Source: Oxalobacteraceae bacterium (GTDB lineage Bacteria > Pseudomonadota > Gammaproteobacteria > Burkholderiales > Burkholderiaceae_D). From it: a stretch of DNA of 9,335 nt. The stretch lies in NCBI GenBank assembly GCA_947446335.1, contig CANFGA010000081.1, positions 1 to 9,335 of the forward strand, written 5' to 3'. The notes beneath the pieces are model-generated. The model was given only the letters and a program-made list of their open reading frames with translations, was not told the DNA's origin and searched no databases. Made by a program: the position numbers and the translations under genes. This document shows, one piece after another, positions 1 to 6,073 of the stretch. Each line of letters begins with the position of its first letter. Position 1 is the first letter of the stretch.

Positions 1-1
1 C

Positions 2-400
2 GCTGTCGTCGTCAAGGATGGCACCGTGATCGCGCTCGGCTACAACCAGCCGATCGGCTTGCATGATCCAACTGCGCACGCCGAGATCGTGGCGCTGCGC
101 GCCGCCGCCAAGGCATTGGGCAATTACCGCCTGCCAGGTTGCGAGCTGTACGTGACGCTGGAGCCGTGCGTGATGTGCTGCGGCGCGATGCTGCATGCGC
201 GCCTGGCCCGCGTGGTGTTCGGCGCCAGCGACCCGAAGACCGGCGCCGGCGGCTCGGTGCTGAACCTGTTTTCTAACGAGCAACTCAACCACCAGACCGG
301 CATCGCCGGCGGGGTGCTGGCCGGCGCTTGCGGCGCGATGCTGAAGCGTTTTTTTGCAGAACGCCGCAAGGCTGCCAGCGAACTGAAGAAACTGGCTTGA
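2..400 (+). CDS. tadA: tRNA-specific adenosine deaminase TadA (5' end missing)
   Basis: Zinc-dependent enzyme that deaminates the wobble adenosine-34 of tRNA-Arg(ACG) to inosine in the cytoplasm. The frame is open from base 2 and gives 132 residues; about 25-35 N-terminal residues lie before the window, so no start is visible. The visible part begins AVVVKDGTVIALGYN, typical of the first strands of the cytidine/deoxycytidylate deaminase fold. The HAEI motif supplies a zinc-ligand His (codon 77-79) and the proton-shuttle Glu (83-85). The LEPCVMC motif supplies the two zinc-ligand Cys (167-169 and 176-178). The following GAMLHARLARVVFGA...KTGAGGS stretch matches TadA rather than other deaminases, as does the C-terminal FFAERRK helix. 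ldcA follows 41 bases downstream on the same strand, so the two are probably co-transcribed. Only the truncation is odd. Confidence 0.95.
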   Translation, partial: AVVVKDGTVIALGYNQPIGLHDPTAHAEIVALRAAAKALGNYRLPGCELYVTLEPCVMCCGAMLHARLARVVFGASDPKTGAGGSVLNLFSNEQLNHQTGIAGGVLAGACGAMLKRFFAERRKAASELKKLA

Positions 401-441
401 AAAAGCTCGCTGGCTGATCATCCACCCTCGACAGGAGTCGC

Positions 442-1353
442 ATGAACCATTTTCCAGAAATCGGCATCGCCATTGTCGCTCCCGGCGGCTATGCGCCGGA
501 CGATGCGGCAGTGGCGCGCGGCATTGCCCGGCTTGAAGAGCGTGGTTGCCTAGTGCACAATTACTACGAGGCCGACAAGAAATTCCAGCGCTTCGGCGGC
601 ACCGACATCGCCCGCGTGGAACAATTGAACGCCGCCGCCAGCGATCCGCAAGTGCAGATCGTGATGGCGCTGCGCGGCAGCTATGGCATCAGCCGCATCT
701 TGCCAGACATCGATTTTGATGCGATGGCCGCCAGCGGCAAGTTGTTTGTCGGCTACAGCGATTTCACCGCATTCCAGATGGGATTGCTGGCCAAGACCGG
801 CGTGAGCAGTTTTGCCGGGCCGATGTTTTGTGACGATTTCACGCGCGACGAGCCGGTCGACTTCACGCTGGATCAATTCTGGAACTGCCTGCGTGGACCC
901 GGGCATCGTGTTCAGGCCCGGGCGGAAAACAATCCGGTGCTCGATATCGAAGGGCAACTGTGGGGCGGCAATCTGGCGATGCTGACGCACTTGCTCGGCA
1001 GCCCCTGGTTTCCTGAGATCGATGGCGGCATCCTGTTTCTGGAAGATGTAGGCGAACACCCGTACCGGATCGAACGAATGATGCTGCAATTGCTGCATGC
1101 CGGCGTGCTGGAGCGCCAGAGCGCGGTGCTGCTGGGCGACTTTTCGCAGTACCGGCTCGGTTTGCTGGAAAATGGCTACGATTTCGATGCCATGCTCGGT
1201 TACTTGCGCGAGCGCCTGCCAGTTCCAATCCTGACCGGATTGCCGTTTGGCCACATCCGTGCGCGCGCGACGCTGCCGTGCGGTGCCCGCGCGCGCCTGA
1301 TCTCGGATCAAGAGGGCTTTGAATTGACGATGAGCGGCTATCGGACTCTGTAG
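442..1353 (+). CDS. ldcA: Muramoyltetrapeptide (LD-) carboxypeptidase, peptidase family S66
   Basis: 303 residues, the usual length for the S66 family (about 300). These cytoplasmic serine peptidases cut the L,D bond between meso-diaminopimelate and the terminal D-Ala of murein tetrapeptides during peptidoglycan recycling. The N-terminal domain carries IVAPGG (11-16) and the MALRGSYG..RILPDID core (75-91). GYSDFTA (104-110) holds the expected nucleophile Ser106 in the family's G-Y/F-S-D-x-T elbow. ILFLEDVGEHPYRIERM (197-213) holds the catalytic Glu region (E201 or E205), and LPFGH (267-271) the His of the Ser-Glu-His triad. The ATG at 442 is preceded by AGGAG at 433-437, four bases away, which fixes the start. 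No signal peptide is visible, consistent with a cytoplasmic enzyme. It follows tadA closely. Family assignment is firm; the exact peptide substrate is inferred. Confidence 0.92.
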   Translation: MNHFPEIGIAIVAPGGYAPDDAAVARGIARLEERGCLVHNYYEADKKFQRFGGTDIARVEQLNAAASDPQVQIVMALRGSYGISRILPDIDFDAMAASGKLFVGYSDFTAFQMGLLAKTGVSSFAGPMFCDDFTRDEPVDFTLDQFWNCLRGPGHRVQARAENNPVLDIEGQLWGGNLAMLTHLLGSPWFPEIDGGILFLEDVGEHPYRIERMMLQLLHAGVLERQSAVLLGDFSQYRLGLLENGYDFDAMLGYLRERLPVPILTGLPFGHIRARATLPCGARARLISDQEGFELTMSGYRTL

Positions 1354-1419
1354 AACTACCGGAACGACTGCAGTCACATTTTTTTAACGCCATGATGAGC
1401 CCTCATCGGCACAAAATGG

Positions 1420-1425
1420 TAGAAT
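1420..1425 (+). promoter_or_regulatory. Candidate -10 element (TAGAAT) for ybiT
   Basis: TAGAAT lies in an A/T-richer patch of the 110-base gap between ldcA and ybiT, a good match to the sigma-70 -10 consensus. No convincing -35 sits 16-18 bases upstream, so this is a weak call from one box. If it is real, transcription would start near 1432, which is after the in-frame ATG at 1392 and before the GTG at 1464, supporting the GTG as the start of ybiT. Confidence 0.3.
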
Positions 1426-1450
1426 TACCGGTTATTGAATCCACGCATTT

Positions 1451-1455
1451 AAAGG
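1451..1455 (+). promoter_or_regulatory. Ribosome binding site deciding the ybiT GTG start
   Basis: AAAGG eight bases before the GTG at 1464. The alternative in-frame ATGs at 1392 and 1395 have no comparable purine-rich site before them, and the residues they would add do not resemble ABC-F proteins. Confidence 0.5.
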
Positions 1456-1463
1456 CTTTATCA

Positions 1464-3065
1464 GTGCTCTCTACCGCTAACATCACGATGCAATTTGGCG
1501 CCAAGCCATTGTTTGAAAACATTTCGGTCAAATTTGGCGATGGCAATCGCTATGGCTTGATCGGCGCGAACGGCTGCGGCAAGTCGACTTTCATGAAAAT
1601 CCTCGGCGGCGATCTGGAATCGTCGGGTGGCAACGTCATGCTCGACACCAACGAGCGCCTGGGCAAATTGCGCCAGGACCAGTTCGCGTTTGAAGACATG
1701 CGCGTGCTCGATGTCGTCATGATGGGTCACACCGAGATGTGGGCCGCGATGCAAGAGCGCGATGCAATTTACGCCAACCTCGAAGCGACCGACGACGATT
1801 ACATGGCCGCCGCCAACCTCGAAGGCAAGGTTTCCGAATACGACGGCTACACGGCCGAATCGCGCGCCGGCGAATTGCTGCTCGGCGCCGGCGTCGGCAT
1901 CGAATTGCACCAGGGACCAATGAGCAATGTGTCGCCGGGCTGGAAGCTGCGCGTGCTGCTGGCGCAGGCACTGTTCTCGAATCCTGACATCCTGCTGCTC
2001 GACGAGCCGACCAACAACCTCGACATCAACACGATCCGCTGGCTGGAAGACGTGCTCAACGAGCGCAATTCGACGATGATCATCATTTCCCATGATCGCC
2101 ATTTTCTGAACCAGGTCTGCACCCACGTGGCCGACATGGATTACGGCACCCTGAAAATCTATCCGGGCAATTACGACGAATACATGTTTGCATCGACCCA
2201 GGCGCGCAACCAGCAACTGGCCAACAATGCAAAAGCGAAGGACAAGGTCGCCGAGCTGCAGGAATTCGTGCGCCGTTTTGCCGCCAACAAGTCCAAGGCG
2301 CGCCAAGCCACATCGCGCGCCAAGCAGATTGAAAAGATCAAGGTCGATGACATCAAGCCGTCGTCGCGTGCCTATCCCTTCGTGCGTTTCGACGGCGAAA
2401 AGAAATTGCACCGGATGGCGGTCGAAGTCGAAGGCATTTCGAAAACCTTCGACCATCCGCTGTTCAAGAATTTCAGCATCATGGTCGAAGCCGGCGAGCG
2501 CATTGCGATCATCGGCGCCAATGGCGTGGGCAAGACCACGATGTTGCGCTGCATCGGCGGCGACGATGTTGCCGGTTTGCATCCCGACCAGGGCCGCATC
2601 AAGTGGGCCGAGAATGCGAACGTGGGCTACATGCCGCAAGATCCGACCGAAGACTTCGCCAAGGATGCCGTGCTGACCGACTGGATCGGCCAGTGGACTC
2701 AGGAAGGCGACGACGATCAAGCCGTGCGCTCGATCCTGGGCCGCTTGCTGTTCGGCGGCGACGATGTCAAGAAATCGGTGCATGTGCTGTCCGGTGGTGA
2801 AAAAGGCCGCATGATGTACGGCAAGCTGATGCTGGGCCGCCACAACGTGCTGCTGATGGACGAGCCGACCAACCACATGGACATGGAATCGATCGAGTCG
2901 CTCAACATCGCGCTCGAAAAATACGCCGGCACGCTGATCTTCGTCTCGCACGATCGCGAATTCGTCTCTTCGTTGGCAAACCGCATCATCGAGATCAAGG
3001 AAAACGAAGTGATCGACTATCGCGGCAATTACGAAGATTACCTGCGCAGCCAGGGCATCGACTGA
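1464..3065 (+). CDS. ybiT: ABC-F family ATPase, YbiT type (ribosome-associated)
   Basis: 533 residues from a GTG start; E. coli YbiT is about 530 and begins with a very similar LxxxNxTMQFG...KPLFENISVKFG. ABC-F proteins have two ATPase domains and no membrane part; they bind the ribosomal E site and modulate translation. Domain 1: Walker A GANGCGKS (34-41), atypical signature SPGWKLR (157-163), Walker B ILLLDEP (176-182, Glu181), switch His210. The inter-domain P-site-tRNA-interacting linker spans about 243-316, with a charged helical stretch rich in Lys, Arg and Gln. Domain 2: Walker A GANGVGKT (351-358), signature LSGGEKGR (442-449), Walker B VLLMDEP (462-468, Glu467), switch His496. The C terminus NYEDYLRSQGID matches YbiT. 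An in-frame ATG at 1392 would add 24 residues unlike the family. The gene stands alone between a weak candidate promoter and a strong terminator. EttA and Uup are less likely because of the shared YbiT-specific stretches. The exact cellular role is unsettled even in E. coli. Confidence 0.94.
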   Translation: MLSTANITMQFGAKPLFENISVKFGDGNRYGLIGANGCGKSTFMKILGGDLESSGGNVMLDTNERLGKLRQDQFAFEDMRVLDVVMMGHTEMWAAMQERDAIYANLEATDDDYMAAANLEGKVSEYDGYTAESRAGELLLGAGVGIELHQGPMSNVSPGWKLRVLLAQALFSNPDILLLDEPTNNLDINTIRWLEDVLNERNSTMIIISHDRHFLNQVCTHVADMDYGTLKIYPGNYDEYMFASTQARNQQLANNAKAKDKVAELQEFVRRFAANKSKARQATSRAKQIEKIKVDDIKPSSRAYPFVRFDGEKKLHRMAVEVEGISKTFDHPLFKNFSIMVEAGERIAIIGANGVGKTTMLRCIGGDDVAGLHPDQGRIKWAENANVGYMPQDPTEDFAKDAVLTDWIGQWTQEGDDDQAVRSILGRLLFGGDDVKKSVHVLSGGEKGRMMYGKLMLGRHNVLLMDEPTNHMDMESIESLNIALEKYAGTLIFVSHDREFVSSLANRIIEIKENEVIDYRGNYEDYLRSQGID

Positions 3066-3099
3066 TCACCGCATCGATGCCTGATTTGTCCTGAATTGC

Positions 3100-3140
3100 A
3101 TGGGCCTGCCGCAGCGATGCTGCGGGCCCATCCCTTTTTT
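3100..3140 (+). terminator. Rho-independent terminator of ybiT
   Basis: A near-perfect GC-rich hairpin 34 bases after the ybiT stop. ATGGGC and CCGCAGC on the left arm, separated by a 3-base bulge, pair with GCTGCGG and GCCCAT on the right arm (ending 3131) across a GAT loop. It is followed by CCC and a run of six T (3135-3140). Stem and T run together make a textbook intrinsic terminator. An ATG at 3100 in the nadA frame falls inside this hairpin and is not a real start. Confidence 0.9.
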
Positions 3141-3141
3141 G

Positions 3142-3158
3142 GTGGCATCAATTGCCAC
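3142..3158. repeat. Short inverted repeat upstream of nadA
   Basis: GTGGCA (3142-3147) and TGCCAC (3153-3158) form a perfect 6-bp dyad with a 5-base spacer, directly after the ybiT terminator and 52 bases before the nadA ATG. It could be an operator or a small hairpin in the nadA leader. Six base pairs can arise by chance, and I could not match it to a known NAD regulator site. Confidence 0.3.
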
Positions 3159-3210
3159 TTGCATGCCAGTTGCACTCCTCTTTTACGTTACCCTTACGCC
3201 GAGTTCATCC

Positions 3211-4359
3211 ATGTCCCTAGAGTCCACCCTCACGCTGCCGACCAAGGCTGTCGAGTACGAGCACCCACAAGACGGGCGCAGTTGCACCGCGCTGGCCTGG
3301 GCGCGCATCCCTGCGACGCCATCCATAGACCAGAAAGTGGCGTTGAAAGAGCGCATCCGTGGCTTGCTGAAGGAGCGCGGCGCGGTGCTGGTCGCCCATT
3401 ATTATGTCGATGCCGACATCCAGGACCTGGCCGAAGAAACCGGCGGTTGCGTCTCCGATTCGCTGGAAATGGCGCGCTTCGGGCGCGACCATCCGGCCAG
3501 CACGCTGGTGGTGGCCGGGGTGCGCTTCATGGGCGAAACGGCGAAGATATTGAGCCCTGAAAAGCGGGTCCTGATGCCGGATCTGGAGGCGACCTGCTCG
3601 CTCGATCTGGGTTGCCCGGCCGACGAGTTCGCCGCTTTTTGCGATGCGCATCCGGATCGCACCGTCGTCGTTTATGCCAATACCAGCGCCGCCGTCAAGG
3701 CGCGCGCCGATTGGATGGTGACTTCATCGATCGGACTCGACATCGTGGCCCACTTGCATGCCCAGGGCAAGAAGATCCTGTGGGCGCCCGACAAGCATCT
3801 CGGCTCTTACATCCAGAAACAGACCGGCGCCGACATGCTGCTGTGGCAAGGTTCCTGTCTGGTGCACGATGAATTCAAGGGCATCGAACTCGAACTGCTG
3901 AAGGCCGAGCATCCCGAGGCGCGCGTGCTGGTGCATCCGGAGTCGCCAGCGGACGTCGTCGCGCTGGCCGATGTCGTCGGTTCGACCTCGCAAATGATCG
4001 CTGCTGCGCAAACGATGGATGCCACCACCTTCATCGTCGCCACCGACAATGGCATCTTGCACAAGATGCGCTTAGCAGCGCCCGGCAAGATCTTCATCGA
4101 AGCGCCCACCGCCGGCAACAGCGCCACCTGCAAGAGTTGCGCCCATTGCCCATGGATGGCGATGAATGGCTTGCAAAATCTGGCCGATGTGCTGGAAAAA
4201 ATGGACCAGGAAATCAGCGTCGATCCGCTGGTCGGGCAGCAGGCGGTGAAATCGATCAACCGGATGCTCGACTTTGCAGCGGCCCGAAAAGCGAACGTGC
4301 AGCCTGGCCCCGATCTGGCCGATGAAGGCAAGCTGTTTTCGACAGTGGGGCCGGCATGA
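3211..4359 (+). CDS. nadA: Quinolinate synthase NadA
   Basis: 382 residues from ATG 3211. This cytoplasmic [4Fe-4S] enzyme condenses iminoaspartate with dihydroxyacetone phosphate to give quinolinate, the second step of de novo NAD synthesis. Visible family segments are LVAHYYVDADIQDLAEETGGCVSD (60-83) and FMGETAKILSP (106-116). Cluster-ligand Cys129 is in CSLDLGCP, Cys216 in WQGSCLVHDEF, and Cys313 in the CKSCAHCPWMAMN triad (307/310/313); they correspond to E. coli C113, C200 and C297. VHPES, VGSTSQM and ATDNGILHKM are also present. The frame stays open upstream to 3100, but that stretch lies in the ybiT terminator, so 3211 (MSLESTLTLP) is chosen; ATG 3163 is a weaker alternative. The Shine-Dalgarno before 3211 is poor. 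The roughly 40-residue N-terminal extension relative to E. coli appears usual for betaproteobacteria. Its last four bases overlap nadC, indicating translational coupling. Confidence 0.95.
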   Translation: MSLESTLTLPTKAVEYEHPQDGRSCTALAWARIPATPSIDQKVALKERIRGLLKERGAVLVAHYYVDADIQDLAEETGGCVSDSLEMARFGRDHPASTLVVAGVRFMGETAKILSPEKRVLMPDLEATCSLDLGCPADEFAAFCDAHPDRTVVVYANTSAAVKARADWMVTSSIGLDIVAHLHAQGKKILWAPDKHLGSYIQKQTGADMLLWQGSCLVHDEFKGIELELLKAEHPEARVLVHPESPADVVALADVVGSTSQMIAAAQTMDATTFIVATDNGILHKMRLAAPGKIFIEAPTAGNSATCKSCAHCPWMAMNGLQNLADVLEKMDQEISVDPLVGQQAVKSINRMLDFAAARKANVQPGPDLADEGKLFSTVGPA

Positions 4360-5216
4360 GCACGCTGAGCAACCCGTTCGGGGCGTTCGATCCGGCGTTG
4401 GCCGCTGCCTTGGTCGCCAACGTGCAAGCGGCGCTGCAGGAAGATGTCGGCAGCGGCGACTTGACCGGTCTCCTGGTGCCCGTTGGCCGCGTGACGGCGC
4501 AAGTGACGGTGCGCGAAGCGGCGGTGCTGTGCGGCGCGCCCTGGTTCGAAGCTGTCATGCATGGTCTGGACCCGGGCATCGCGATCGAATGGCGCTATGC
4601 CGAAGGTGATCTGATGGCCGCTGATACCATCGTTTGCACGATAGCGGCGCCGGCGCGCGCCTTGCTGACGGGCGAGCGCAGCGCATTGAATTTCCTGCAA
4701 CTGCTGTCGGCGGTGGCCAGCGCCACGCGCCGCTATGTCGATCTGGTCGCCGGCACCGGCGCCGTTGTGCTCGACACGCGCAAGACCTTGCCGGGTCTGC
4801 GCCTGGCGCAAAAATATGCAGTCAGGGTCGGCGGTGGCCAGAATCAGCGACTGGCCTTGTACGACGGCATCCTGATCAAGGAAAACCATATCGCCGCCGC
4901 CGGCGGCATCGCCCCTGCGCTGGCTGCCGCTGCCAAGCTCAATGCGGCAGTGACGATCCAGATCGAAGTGGAAAACCTGGATCAATTGCAACAAGCTTTG
5001 CAAGCCGGCGCCACGTCAGTGCTGTTGGACAACTTCACGCTGGACATGATGCGCGAGGCGGTAGCCATCACGGCAAAAAGAGCGCTGCTGGAAGCGTCCG
5101 GCGGCATCAATTTTGCAACCTTGCGCGCGATCGCCGAGACTGGCGTCGACCGCATCTCGATCGGCAGCCTGACCAAGGATATCCGGGCGACCGATTACTC
5201 GCTGCGGGTAATCTGA
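4356..5216 (+). CDS. nadC: Nicotinate-nucleotide pyrophosphorylase (quinolinate phosphoribosyltransferase) NadC
   Basis: 286 residues, normal for the family. It converts quinolinate and PRPP to nicotinate mononucleotide, CO2 and pyrophosphate, directly after NadA in the pathway. Its ATG overlaps the nadA stop (ATGA), with GTGGGG at 4345-4350 as ribosome binding site. Active-site residues fall at a constant +3 offset from the Mycobacterium tuberculosis enzyme as I remember its numbering: Arg108 (ERSALNFLQ), Arg142 and Lys143 (DTRKTLPGLR), Arg165, Lys175 (LIKENH), Glu204 (IEVE) and Asp225 (LLDNF). The exception is position 164 in GGGQNQRLALYDG: most enzymes have His in an NHR motif, here it is Gln. 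I believe some other betaproteobacteria share this, so it is probably a lineage variant and not a dead enzyme. The C terminus ISIGSLTKD...DYSLRV is intact. nadB is not nearby. Confidence 0.95.
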   Translation: MSTLSNPFGAFDPALAAALVANVQAALQEDVGSGDLTGLLVPVGRVTAQVTVREAAVLCGAPWFEAVMHGLDPGIAIEWRYAEGDLMAADTIVCTIAAPARALLTGERSALNFLQLLSAVASATRRYVDLVAGTGAVVLDTRKTLPGLRLAQKYAVRVGGGQNQRLALYDGILIKENHIAAAGGIAPALAAAAKLNAAVTIQIEVENLDQLQQALQAGATSVLLDNFTLDMMREAVAITAKRALLEASGGINFATLRAIAETGVDRISIGSLTKDIRATDYSLRVI

Positions 5217-5219
5217 CAG

Positions 5220-5242
5220 CCAGGTGCCAGGCTCGATCGGGG
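5220..5242 (+). repeat. 23-bp repeat, copy A (after nadC)
   Basis: Begins four bases after the nadC stop and contains GCCAGGCTCGAT. It matches the reverse complement of copy C (6988-7010) at 20 of 23 positions and that of copy B (5276-5298) at 18 of 23. Copies A and C therefore face each other across the exporter/regulator pair. The element resembles small REP-like or intergenic palindromic repeats in size and placement, but the family is not identified. Confidence 0.6.
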
Positions 5243-5275
5243 TATCCTATCATGGGAAATTCCTGCGCTGTCCGC

Positions 5276-5298
5276 CCTCGATTGAACCTGGCCCCTGC
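5276..5298 (-). repeat. 23-bp repeat, copy B
   Basis: Inverted partner of copy A and in the same orientation as copy C, which it matches at 17 of 23 positions. The shared core is CCTGGCCCCTG. It lies in the non-coding gap, 51 bases from the exporter stop codon. Confidence 0.55.
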
Positions 5299-5349
5299 AT
5301 CAAGCAAGAATCGTGATGATGGCAATGGCCATGCCGACATGGAAAAGTT

Positions 5350-6000
5350 TCAAAAGCCAGTCAGCACATGTCGCACCAGCAGCGCAGCCATTACCCACAT
5401 GGTGATGCCAATCAAACCGTCGAGCAACTGCCACGCCCTTGGCCGGGCGAACCACGGCGCGAGCCGACGTGCGCCAAACCCTAAAAGACAGAACCAAAAC
5501 AGACTGGCAACACTCGCTCCGGCCACGAACCACAACCTCAGCGCCGCAGGTTGCTGTGCCCCGATGCTGCCCACCAGCAGTACCGTGTCCAGATAAACAT
5601 GGGGATTGAGCAGCGTGAATGCGGCTGCCTGCGCAAGGGCACCCGCCAGACTCAGGACTGCGCCCGTTTCGGCCACCCGCAGTTGGTTCGATTGCCGTGC
5701 ACGGCGCAGCGCCTGCCATCCATAAGTTGCCAAAAATGCAGCGCCAAGCAATGCCAGAGCGCGCGCGATGTCCGGGCGCTCGCCCAGCGCTTGCGCCATG
5801 CCCATGACGCCGGCACTGATCAGCAACGCGTCTGCGATGGCACAGAACAACACGATGCCTGCCACATGCTCGCGGCGCAATCCTTGTCTCAGCACGAACG
5901 CGTTTTGTGCCCCAATGGCCATGATGAGTCCCAGGCTCAACGTCAGTCCCTGCATGAAAGCAGGTGCGGCAAAAGATAGGAAATAAGGCAGGTTTGTCAT
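5350..6000 (-). CDS. argO: LysE/ArgO-family basic amino acid exporter
   Basis: 216 residues; E. coli ArgO is 211 and C. glutamicum LysE about 230. It is an inner-membrane exporter expected to expel L-arginine and/or L-lysine (or toxic analogues) when the internal pool is too high. Family marks are QGLTLSLGLIMAIGAQNAFVLRQG (17-40), where LysE has the GPQN-x-xV-x-xQG pattern, CAIADALLISAG (53-64), the helix-breaking LNPHVYLDTVLLVGSIGAQ (131-149) and ASLFWFCLLGFGA (165-177). About six hydrophobic segments are visible, the usual LysE topology. The start at 6000 lacks a clear Shine-Dalgarno; ATG at 5955 (residue 16), just before QGL, would give a product closer to ArgO in length. It is transcribed divergently from an ArgP-type regulator, the classic arrangement. 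Family is sure; the exact substrate, hence the symbol, is inferred. Confidence 0.88.
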   Translation of the reverse strand: MTNLPYFLSFAAPAFMQGLTLSLGLIMAIGAQNAFVLRQGLRREHVAGIVLFCAIADALLISAGVMGMAQALGERPDIARALALLGAAFLATYGWQALRRARQSNQLRVAETGAVLSLAGALAQAAAFTLLNPHVYLDTVLLVGSIGAQQPAALRLWFVAGASVASLFWFCLLGFGARRLAPWFARPRAWQLLDGLIGITMWVMAALLVRHVLTGF

Positions 6001-6009
6001 GCGCGAAGC

Positions 6010-6035
6010 TTGCCTACGGTTGACAATAAAGGCAA
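6010..6035. promoter_or_regulatory. Inverted repeat in the argO-argP control region, candidate ArgP site
   Basis: TTGCCT (6010-6015) and AGGCAA (6030-6035) form a perfect 6-bp dyad with a 14-base spacer in the 73-base divergent gap. LysR-type regulators usually bind interrupted dyads in the control region shared with their target gene, so this is the best operator candidate. It is only 10-35 bases upstream of the exporter start codon and overlaps the TTGACA box at 6020-6025. Assignment to ArgP is inference. Confidence 0.4.
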
Positions 6036-6048
6036 ACTATCTTTTCTT
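6020..6048 (+). promoter_or_regulatory. Candidate promoter of argP (perfect TTGACA -35)
   Basis: TTGACA at 6020-6025 is an exact sigma-70 -35 box. Seventeen bases downstream TTTCTT (6043-6048) matches only three of six -10 positions, so the promoter would be weak. It would give a leader of about 20 bases before the argP ATG at 6074. Because the -35 lies inside the 6010-6035 dyad, a protein bound there would block it, fitting the autorepression common in this regulator family. Confidence 0.35.
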
Positions 6049-6073
6049 CATCTAATTAAGAATATCTAATCCC

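Larger units (their letters stand above)
5220..5298. terminator. Large imperfect hairpin between nadC and the exporter gene, possible bidirectional terminator
   Basis: Copies A (5220-5242) and B (5276-5298) can pair as a 23-bp stem with 18 Watson-Crick pairs, two G-U pairs (in RNA copied from the + strand) and three mismatches, around a 33-base loop. It lies between the convergent ends of nadC (5216) and the exporter gene (5350). There is no T run on either side, so it is not a classical intrinsic terminator. A role in transcript end formation or mRNA stability is inference from position. Confidence 0.4.

Noticed and set aside
898..922. CCCGGGC...GCCCGGG inverted repeat inside ldcA
   Set aside because: Seven-base GC-only arms in a GC-rich coding region. 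The bases are explained by ordinary Arg, Gly, Pro and Ala codons and there is no T run or boundary.
1366..1385. GACTGCAGTC palindrome followed by seven T after ldcA, possible terminator
   Set aside because: With a minimal loop only three base pairs can form, too weak for an intrinsic terminator despite the T run.
1394..1407. GATGAG-CC-CTCATC inverted repeat upstream of ybiT
   Set aside because: A short dyad with only about five pairs possible in a hairpin, no T run after it and no known site; likely chance.
1932..1952. Degenerate first ABC signature (SPGWKLR in place of LSGGQ) in YbiT
   Set aside because: It looks like a missing key motif, but E. coli YbiT has the same APGWKLR-type signature, so it is a family trait.
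1461..2951. Open reading frame of 496 codons on the minus strand opposite ybiT, with similar long antisense frames opposite ldcA (550-1377) and nadA/nadC (3807-5003)
   Set aside because: Long antisense frames are expected opposite strongly codon-biased GC-rich genes. Their translations are rich in His, Arg, Gln and Val with no recognisable domain, and the sense strand carries intact conserved proteins.
3100..3210. Extension of nadA to an ATG at 3100
   Set aside because: The ATG lies in the hairpin of the ybiT terminator, and the extra residues do not look like NadA. The ATG at 3211 gives a normal betaproteobacterial length.
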